From MFAQ01 sp964592455 (GTDB lineage Bacteria; Patescibacteriota; Microgenomatia; UBA1400; MFAQ01), in NCBI GenBank assembly GCA_964592455.1, contig CAZQDQ010000007.1, positions 1-18,154 on the forward strand: DNA of 18,154 nt. Reading direction: 5' to 3'. The notes beneath the pieces were generated by a model that saw nothing but the letters and a program-made list of their open reading frames with translations, ran no database searches and was not told the DNA's origin. The translations under genes were made by a program, and so were the position numbers. Shown piece after piece: positions 1 to 4,988 of this stretch (position 1 is its first letter; each line of letters begins with the position of its first letter).

Positions 1-333
1 TAATGTATGTGGGGCGGTAATAATAAAAATATCAATATCGTCATTCTTTTTAGCATTGTTTGCAGACACAGAACCTGTTATTCCGATAAAGTAGATTAAG
101 GGGTTTTTAAAATTCCAGTGGAGTATTTTTTCTGCTAGCTTTATTTTTTTTAAACTGTAAACGTTCTTTTTTGTTTTGTAGAGAAATTTCCCTCTCTTAA
201 CTAGTTTTAAAAATTTTTCCTTTGAAATTTTCTTTTTTCCGATCAGCCAAAAATGCAGTTCAAGTAAACTCCTTTTGTAATTAAAGATTTTGCCATAGGC
301 ATATGTTTTAGCTACTCTTTCCCAAAGACTCAT
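1..333 (-). CDS. Nucleotidyltransferase-fold protein, 3' end cut by window edge
   Basis: My own translation of the minus strand from ATG at 333 is open to the window edge (111 codons) and begins MSLWERVAKTYAYGK. Near the visible end it carries GITGSVSANNAKKNDDID followed by IFIIT. This matches the polymerase-beta/minimal nucleotidyltransferase signature G-S-x(n)-D-x-D, in which the two aspartates bind the catalytic metal. Before it lies a basic helical region rich in Lys that could contact nucleic acid. The start overlaps the stop of the upstream solute-binding-protein gene by 4 nt (ATGA), so the two are probably cotranscribed and translationally coupled. Substrate is unknown, because stand-alone members of this fold range from antitoxin-like MNT proteins to aminoglycoside and sugar nucleotidyltransferases. 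The family call is fairly safe; the function is not known. Confidence 0.7.
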   Translation of the reverse strand, partial: MSLWERVAKTYAYGKIFNYKRSLLELHFWLIGKKKISKEKFLKLVKRGKFLYKTKKNVYSLKKIKLAEKILHWNFKNPLIYFIGITGSVSANNAKKNDDIDIFIITAPHTL

Positions 334-1871
334 TGATTTGTGGTGGCTGGGGCAGTTTTGGTGACTAGTCCATACTCAGAGAGTACCTGGCTGAATCCAT
401 TATCTAGAGTCTCAACAATTTTGTTTCCGTCTTGACTTAGGGCAAATGAGTTTATTGCGTCTTCGAGATATTTTATTAGTCTTGAATTTAGAGCAGTTTT
501 ACTATCCCTTGTCATAGAGGCAGTGTAAAAACTAGTTGCTGTTTCCATACTAGTAGCGAAGGGAGCTATAACCGGATTTTTGATAGCATTGTTTGCTGCC
601 ACCTTATTAGCTGGAGACTGAGGAAATGACCTCTCACTGCTTGCAGAGTCGAACAATAACTGCTGTGCGTTTGCAGAAGCTAAGAAACTCACAAACTTCC
701 AAGACTCTTGAGGGTATTTAGTCTCCTTGCTGACTGTTTCAAACCAAATTGAGGCCCAGTTTAAAGGTTCTACATCCGGAAGTTGTGGAACAGGAACAAC
801 CTCCCAAGACAGTGATGGGTTCATGGCTTTTATTTCTCTGGCGCGCCAACTTGGGGCAAGTATCATTGCCACTTTTTCGTTTGCAAAGGCAACGGTTGAA
901 GGAGGTAAAGTTTCATCCCAAACTTTTAGTTTGGTAACAAACTTAGTGTAGTAGTCTAAAGTTGATTGAACTTCAGGTGACTTCATATTAGTCATCTTGA
1001 CACCTGCTTGCAATAACATTAGAGAAACTATGTCTGGCCAGTGATCTACGTTACTGGTATTTCCCAGAGCTACCCCAGCCCTGGTGATTCTGCCGGTAGC
1101 AGGATCCTCTTCTTTTAGTAATTTAGCTGCGGTGACTAAATCTTCCCACGTCTTTGGAGTCTTAATTTGCTTTTGAGCTAACATAGAGGTGTTAACAAAG
1201 AGGCCTAAACCCTCTACCGTCATTGGAACACCATAAACCTGCCCATTTGAGACAAGTAACTTAGAAACAATTGGATAAAAATTGGTACTTATTTCTGTCG
1301 CTGAGATTGTGTTGGCCGGGGCAGGTAGGATGTACTTTGCAAAAAGAGGTAGCCAAGTACTATGAAGCCTAAAAACGTCAGGAGGTGTTTGACTGGTTAA
1401 GTTTGTCATGAGTCTCTCTTGATAGTCTTGAGATGATTGAGGTAAGTAATTTACTTTTATGTTTGGATTCTGTTTTTCAAAAGCTTCTATAACTGGCTTC
1501 ATTACCTGACTTGGTTCCCAGAGACCAAAGTAATTGATAGTTATTGTTTTTGCGTTAGCGTTCTTTGCTGGTATGGGTTGGCCATCAGCTGACTTTTCTC
1601 CCCCACTACTAAGACTTCTAATCAAAAAATATCCTCCCAAAACAACTAATAGAACAATGGGGGCAATAATGGCAATAATAGGAATTTGAGGTTTTGAAAA
1701 CTTCTTGGCACTAGCTGGCGTTAAATTTGGAGAAGGAACAGAAGCAATAACCGGTGGTGGACCAAAAGTATTGACAGACCCAGTTGAGTTGTTTGGTGGC
1801 TGAGGAGTTGACCCAGCAATAGGTGGAACGGGTGGTTTAATTGATCCTGGTTGCGGAAACTGGTTATCCAT
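330..1871 (-). CDS. Membrane-anchored extracellular solute-binding protein (family 1 type)
   Basis: 513 residues. Residues 1-55 are rich in Pro, Ser and Asn and probably cytoplasmic. A single hydrophobic segment follows at about 62-88 (core IPIIAIIAPIVLLVVLGGYF) with no lipobox Cys, so the protein looks anchored by an uncleaved helix. From about residue 108 (KTITINYFGLWEPSQVMKPV) it reads as a periplasmic-binding-protein fold of the maltose/sugar type: an early beta strand, then FEKQNPNIKVNYLP, then TPPDVFRLHSTWLPLFA, and later GVPMTVEGLGLFVNTSML. Such proteins capture sugars or oligomers for an ABC importer. No permease or ATPase gene is visible in the window, so the partner is unknown. The gene is divergent from the VanW gene, with only 41 bp between ATG 1871 and ATG 1913. 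No Shine-Dalgarno is seen before the ATG. Family is confident; the substrate cannot be inferred. Confidence 0.85.
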   Translation of the reverse strand: MDNQFPQPGSIKPPVPPIAGSTPQPPNNSTGSVNTFGPPPVIASVPSPNLTPASAKKFSKPQIPIIAIIAPIVLLVVLGGYFLIRSLSSGGEKSADGQPIPAKNANAKTITINYFGLWEPSQVMKPVIEAFEKQNPNIKVNYLPQSSQDYQERLMTNLTSQTPPDVFRLHSTWLPLFAKYILPAPANTISATEISTNFYPIVSKLLVSNGQVYGVPMTVEGLGLFVNTSMLAQKQIKTPKTWEDLVTAAKLLKEEDPATGRITRAGVALGNTSNVDHWPDIVSLMLLQAGVKMTNMKSPEVQSTLDYYTKFVTKLKVWDETLPPSTVAFANEKVAMILAPSWRAREIKAMNPSLSWEVVPVPQLPDVEPLNWASIWFETVSKETKYPQESWKFVSFLASANAQQLLFDSASSERSFPQSPANKVAANNAIKNPVIAPFATSMETATSFYTASMTRDSKTALNSRLIKYLEDAINSFALSQDGNKIVETLDNGFSQVLSEYGLVTKTAPATTNQ

Positions 1872-1900
1872 AATTAGTGGTGGCGTTGTACTATGGATTA

Positions 1901-1908
1901 AGTATACT
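1901..1908. promoter_or_regulatory. Palindromic -10 element shared by divergent promoters
   Basis: The palindrome AGTATACT contains TATACT on both strands. On the plus strand it ends 4 nt before ATG 1913, which fits a leaderless or nearly leaderless VanW transcript. On the minus strand it would give a roughly 23-nt leader for the solute-binding-protein gene. No good -35 box is visible for either direction. Inference from position and sequence only. Confidence 0.45.
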
Positions 1909-1912
1909 AGAT

Positions 1913-3625
1913 ATGAAATTTTTTAGAAGTTTGTTACTAGTTTTTTCGGGAGTGATTTTTATTGGAATCTCTGTTTTTGTGGGCTTTTTTGTCAGTTTGC
2001 AAGGGAGGATATATCAAGGAGTAAGTATTTCTGACGTTGATGTTTCAAAACTAACTCCAGAAGAAGCGATAATAAAACTAAAAAATAGCTTTAGTGATAC
2101 AAGTAATAACCTTAAAGTTGTATATGAAGGAGAAGAGATAGGCACTGTAGAGATTCCCCAAATTATTAGAGATTACCGATGGGCAACTGATCAGGCCTAT
2201 TCTGTAGGAAGAAGTGGAAATTTGTTTTTGGATACAAAAACTAAAATTTCTTTGTTTTTTTCACCGGTCAATCTTAAGGTTCCAGTGACAATTGAGGGAG
2301 GAAGTATGGACGACATAGCAGAAACGTTGGCAGGAAAAGTTGATACAGATCCTGTTTGGCCAATACTTAAAAAAGTAGCAAATAAATATACGTTGGTTGA
2401 AGGGACAGATGGTTTGTCCCTTAACAAAAAGGATTTTGTAGAAAATGTCACGAGGGAACTAGCTAGTGTCAAACCAAACCCCGTGAACTTGTCAGTTGAA
2501 AAAATAAGCACAAAAGTCGACACTGAAAAAGCAAATATGGCAATAGACCTTTTAAATAACTGGGGAGACAGAAAAATACTACTAAAATATAAAGAATACA
2601 ATAGAAACCTAGAAGAAAAAGATATTTCTTTATTGCTTGGGCTTAATGGCGACTATCTTAATCAACTGCAATTATCTTCGTTAATTGAAGAGGTTGCAGA
2701 AAGAATCGAAACTGAACCAAAAGACGCTGTTTTTGAGTTTGTTGATGGCAGAGTTAAGGAGTTTAAGCCGGAGGTGGTTGGAGTACTCGTTGATAAACCT
2801 AAACTAGCATCACAAATAGAAGAAGCCATAAAAGAAAAAAAGGATAGTGTTGAGATAGCCGTAATAAACGAAGAACCAAAAATTAAGGCCGGAGACATTA
2901 ATAACTTCGGAATTAAAGAATTAATAGGAGTAGGAAAGTCTAGTTTTGATCATTCCATTCCTGGTAGGGTTTTTAATGTTAATTTAGCAGCTTCAAGAAT
3001 CAACGGAGTTATTGTCCCCCCTGGTGAGGAATTTTCTTTTAATAAAGTAGTAGGAGAAATTAGCAGGCAGACAGGATATCAGACAGCTTATGTGATTAGT
3101 CAAGGAAAAACAGTGTTAGGAGATGGTGGTGGAGTTTGTCAAGTGTCGACAACAGTTTTTAGAGCTGCCCTTAATTTTGGTTTTCCTATAACAGAGAGAA
3201 AAGCCCATGCCTATAGAGTTGGGTATTATGAGCAAGATAGCCCTCCAGGAATAGACGCAACTATTTTCTCTCCCACCACCGACCTTAAGTTTTTAAATGA
3301 CACCGGTCATCACATTTTGATTCAAACTAAGGTAGACACTAAGAATTTAACAATGAGGGTGGAAATATATGGTACTCACGACGGGAGAAAGGCTGTGATA
3401 ACAAAACCTGTTATCACCTCTCAATCTCCTGCTCCTGCCACTGCATATGTTGACGACCCAACACTACCTAAAGGCGTCACAAAACAAATCGACTGGGCAG
3501 CGACTGGAGCTAAGGTAAATTTTGATTACAAAGTAGAGCGTGGAGGTGAAGTCTTGTTTGAGCGTAAATTTGTGAGTAACTATCAGCCTTGGAGGGCGGT
3601 GTATTTGGTGGGAACAAAAGAATAA
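1913..3625 (+). CDS. VanW-family membrane-anchored envelope protein
   Basis: 570 residues when started at ATG 1913. An in-frame GTG at 1877 would add 12 residues but leaves 5 bp to the divergent start, and it would place the -10-like TATACT inside the coding region. The protein begins MKFFRSLLLVFSG, then a transmembrane helix (IFIGISVFVGFFVSL). It has a long extracellular region resembling the putative peptidoglycan-binding repeats often found before VanW, and then a VanW domain. Key VanW segments are PGRVFNVNLAASRINGVIVP, PPGEEFSFNKVVGEI, GDGGGVCQVSTTVFRAAL and RKAHAYRVGYYEQDSPPGID. The C-terminal roughly 35 residues (VERGGEVLFERKFVSNY) resemble a partial G5-like strand pattern. VanW was named from vancomycin-resistance clusters, but its biochemical role is not settled; a cell-wall or surface role is inferred. 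No vancomycin-resistance genes are nearby. Confidence 0.88.
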   Translation: MKFFRSLLLVFSGVIFIGISVFVGFFVSLQGRIYQGVSISDVDVSKLTPEEAIIKLKNSFSDTSNNLKVVYEGEEIGTVEIPQIIRDYRWATDQAYSVGRSGNLFLDTKTKISLFFSPVNLKVPVTIEGGSMDDIAETLAGKVDTDPVWPILKKVANKYTLVEGTDGLSLNKKDFVENVTRELASVKPNPVNLSVEKISTKVDTEKANMAIDLLNNWGDRKILLKYKEYNRNLEEKDISLLLGLNGDYLNQLQLSSLIEEVAERIETEPKDAVFEFVDGRVKEFKPEVVGVLVDKPKLASQIEEAIKEKKDSVEIAVINEEPKIKAGDINNFGIKELIGVGKSSFDHSIPGRVFNVNLAASRINGVIVPPGEEFSFNKVVGEISRQTGYQTAYVISQGKTVLGDGGGVCQVSTTVFRAALNFGFPITERKAHAYRVGYYEQDSPPGIDATIFSPTTDLKFLNDTGHHILIQTKVDTKNLTMRVEIYGTHDGRKAVITKPVITSQSPAPATAYVDDPTLPKGVTKQIDWAATGAKVNFDYKVERGGEVLFERKFVSNYQPWRAVYLVGTKE

Positions 3626-3631
3626 ATCTTC

Positions 3632-3656
3632 GATGTCAGATCTCAGATTTCAGATT
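3632..3656 (+). repeat. TCAGAT-type dispersed repeat, intergenic copy
   Basis: Between the VanW stop and tsaD the sequence repeats the unit TCAGAT with TCTCAGATTTCAGATT. Near-identical blocks occur inside tsaD (4376-4408) and in the spacer at 10716-10746, so this is a dispersed degenerate repeat and not chance sequence. It directly abuts the -10-like hexamer of tsaD. Confidence 0.75.
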
Positions 3657-3661
3657 AAAAT
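3656..3661 (+). promoter_or_regulatory. -10-like hexamer before tsaD
   Basis: TAAAAT ends 6 nt before ATG 3668, the position expected for a leaderless mRNA starting at that ATG. There is no Shine-Dalgarno. It helps choose ATG 3668 over ATG 3662. Inference from spacing, which recurs at other genes of the window. Confidence 0.4.
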
Positions 3662-3667
3662 ATGTTC

Positions 3668-4708
3668 ATGAAAGTTTTGGCAATAGAAAGTACTTGTGAC
3701 GAGACAGCGGCTAGTTTAGTAGAGTCCTTTAACGGTGGAGTAAAGGTTTTGTCTTCTGTGGTGGCTAGTTCTGTGACAATGTATGAGAAATATGGAGGCA
3801 TAATCCCCGAAGTTGCGGCTAGAGAGCAGGTTAAAGCGATTATTCCAGTTGCCAAAGAAGCAATTAGCGAAGAAGAGATCAAAAATATCGACGCTGTTGC
3901 TGTGGCCTATGGTCCAGGACTGATGGGTAGTTTACTAATCGGGGTAGAGACCGCAAAAACACTAGCTTGGGTGTGGAATAAACCACTACTAAAGGTAAAC
4001 CATATTAGTGCACACCTTCTCGCAAATTTTATTTGCGAGAGTGACACTGTGACATGTGACACCTTACCCCAGTTGCCGGCGGTGGGGTTGGTAGCTAGTG
4101 GTGGCCACACTGATTTTTTTTATATGAAAGACCTGTTAAATTGGGAATGGATTGGAGGAACAAGAGATGATGCCGTTGGAGAAGCTTTTGATAAAGCGGG
4201 AAGAATTTTTGATCTACCCTACCCGGCTGGCCCGATGATAGATAAAATTACTAGGGAAGTTAGTGATGATGATTATTTTAAATTAGAAAAAACAAGCAGA
4301 CTGCCAAGACCATTAATTCATGAAAAAACTTTAGATATGAGTTTTTCAGGACTAAAGGCGGCAGTGGCGAGAGTTAGATCTCAGATGTCAGATGACAGAT
4401 CTCAGATTAAGAAAGATGTTTATATTAGGGATTTTAGCGAGGCGGTAACAGAAGTTTTGGTAGCAAAAACAAGACTGGCGATTGAAAAATACCAGTCGAA
4501 ATCTTTACTTCTAGGTGGCGGAGTGGCGGCTAATAGTAAAATTCGGGAAGCTTTAAAATCCCTTGAGAAAGAATACAATATTAAGTTTTTTGTGCCAGAG
4601 CTTAAATACTGTGGAGATAACGCAGCTATGATAGGAGCGGCGGCAATTTTAAGACCAGTGGAGGTGAGTTTAGATGAGTCTCCAGATCCCGGTATGGAGG
4701 TAGTGTAA
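3668..4708 (+). CDS. tsaD: tRNA N6-adenosine threonylcarbamoyltransferase TsaD
   Basis: 346 residues. Catalytic subunit that transfers the threonylcarbamoyl group to A37 of ANN-decoding tRNAs to make t6A. Start: ATG 3668 gives MKVLAIESTCDETAAS, the usual TsaD N-terminus; an ATG two codons upstream (3662) is possible. Visible motifs are the metal-binding HISAH, the glycine-rich ASGGHTDF, DDAVGEAFDKAGR, MSFSGLKAAV, the LLLGGGVAANSKIRE loop and the final CGDNAAMIG metal/nucleotide site. Two segments look foreign to the family. One, after HISAH, is encoded by a perfect hairpin plus GTGACA units (4018-4062). The other (RSQMSDDRSQI) is encoded by the TCAGAT repeat (4376-4408). Both fall in loops and keep frame and motifs, so the enzyme should be active. 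The tsaB, tsaC and tsaE partners are not in the window. Confidence 0.96.
   Translation: MKVLAIESTCDETAASLVESFNGGVKVLSSVVASSVTMYEKYGGIIPEVAAREQVKAIIPVAKEAISEEEIKNIDAVAVAYGPGLMGSLLIGVETAKTLAWVWNKPLLKVNHISAHLLANFICESDTVTCDTLPQLPAVGLVASGGHTDFFYMKDLLNWEWIGGTRDDAVGEAFDKAGRIFDLPYPAGPMIDKITREVSDDDYFKLEKTSRLPRPLIHEKTLDMSFSGLKAAVARVRSQMSDDRSQIKKDVYIRDFSEAVTEVLVAKTRLAIEKYQSKSLLLGGGVAANSKIREALKSLEKEYNIKFFVPELKYCGDNAAMIGAAAILRPVEVSLDESPDPGMEVV
4018..4062 (+). repeat. Perfect hairpin plus GTGACA units inside tsaD
   Basis: TCTCGCAAAT (4018-4027) and ATTTGCGAGA (4031-4040) are perfect inverted arms around TTT. They are followed at once by GTGACACTGTGACATGTGAC and AC (4041-4062), three imperfect GTGACA units. 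The block encodes the variable stretch FICESDTVTCDT between HISAH and ASGGHT and stays in frame. Confidence 0.7.
4376..4408 (+). repeat. TCAGAT-type dispersed repeat inside tsaD, in frame
   Basis: AGATCT blocks flank CAGATGTCAGATGAC, followed by CAGATTA. The block matches the copies at 3632-3656 and 10716-10746 in unit and order. It encodes RSQMSDDRSQI between the conserved FSGLKAAV and the following helix (DFSEAVTEVLV), a loop whose length varies in TsaD. Confidence 0.75.
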
Positions 4709-4719
4709 AATATTGTTAG

Positions 4720-4933
4720 AGCTGTGAAAGAGCTAGTCACTCTGGAGCCTGGGGAAGAAATCAAAAAGGAAAGTAGAACCCCAACAATGAGAATAATGAA
4801 GGGTGGTACCGTCCTTCGTCTAGGCTACGGACCGGCAGACCGTCCATTTAGATATGGAGAGGTAAGCCGCCTGAAAACCTGAAGGGCCCCTGATGATATC
4901 TATAATTAATTAGATATTGTTGGGGGGCTTTTT
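4720..4933 (+). ncRNA. Structured leader RNA of valS with T-box core
   Basis: The spacer before valS is much richer in GC than its surroundings and contains AGGGTGGTACCG at 4800-4811. This equals the first 12 positions of the T-box core (AGGGUGGNACCGCG), including the universal UGGNACC bulge that pairs with the tRNA acceptor end. The variable base is U, fitting the A discriminator usual for tRNA-Val. Other structure: TGGGG (4750-4754) can pair with CCCCA (4779-4783); a strong hairpin is built from CGGC/GCCG, ACC/GGT and TCCAT/ATGGA (4833-4869); an intrinsic terminator follows at 4886-4933. Position upstream of an aminoacyl-tRNA synthetase is where T-boxes occur, with uncharged tRNA favouring readthrough. 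I could not assign a Stem I specifier codon, and the last two core positions differ (TC for CG). Alternatives: another terminated leader, or a small ORF (see rejected items). Confidence 0.6.
4886..4933 (+). terminator. Intrinsic terminator in the valS leader
   Basis: GCCCC (4886-4890) pairs with GGGGC (4924-4928), an internal loop follows, then ATATCTA (4896-4902) pairs with TAGATAT (4911-4917), and TTTTT follows at 4929-4933. It lies 56 nt before the valS start, so it would attenuate valS unless prevented, and it would also end tsaD readthrough. Confidence 0.8.
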
Positions 4934-4946
4934 AGTATTATGGCAT

Positions 4947-4982
4947 GGATTGCCACGGTTCGAGTACGAAACTCGCAATGAC
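4947..4982 (+). repeat. ATTGC...GCAAT palindromic element, copy 1 (upstream of valS)
   Basis: ATTGC (4949-4953) and GCAAT (4975-4979) form outer arms, and TTCG (4959-4962) with CGAA (4967-4970) form inner arms; GAC follows. The same ends and spacing style occur at 13803-13849 and 14061-14106. It sits between the terminator and the valS ATG, and it creates an artificial in-frame N-terminal extension of valS. Confidence 0.75.
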
Positions 4983-4988
4983 AAAAAT

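Noticed and set aside
727..951. Open frames on the strand opposite the solute-binding-protein gene and similar frames inside other genes
   Set aside because: They lie fully inside well-supported genes and show no family motifs or start signals.
1877..1912. GTG start for the VanW protein
   Set aside because: It leaves 5 bp between divergent starts and puts the -10-like element inside the gene. ATG 1913 directly precedes a normal Lys-Phe-Phe membrane anchor.
4723..4881. A 50-codon open frame (GTG start, ending GEVSRLKT) in the spacer between tsaD and valS, in the same frame as tsaD
   Set aside because: It runs through the T-box core and the long hairpin, uses codons (CGT, CGC, CTG) rare in neighbouring genes, and matches no family I know. 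A chance frame of this length is plausible in GC-rich structured RNA. Relatives would settle it.
4720..4933. RNase P RNA, tmRNA or SRP RNA as identity of the structured leader
   Set aside because: The hallmark conserved segments of these RNAs (for example the RNase P GAGGAAAGTCC and GACAGAA blocks, or the SRP GGAAGG apical loop) are absent.
4917..4988. N-terminal extension of ValRS starting at 4917
   Set aside because: It would translate part of the terminator and a palindromic repeat. ATG 4989 gives a normal ValRS N-terminus.
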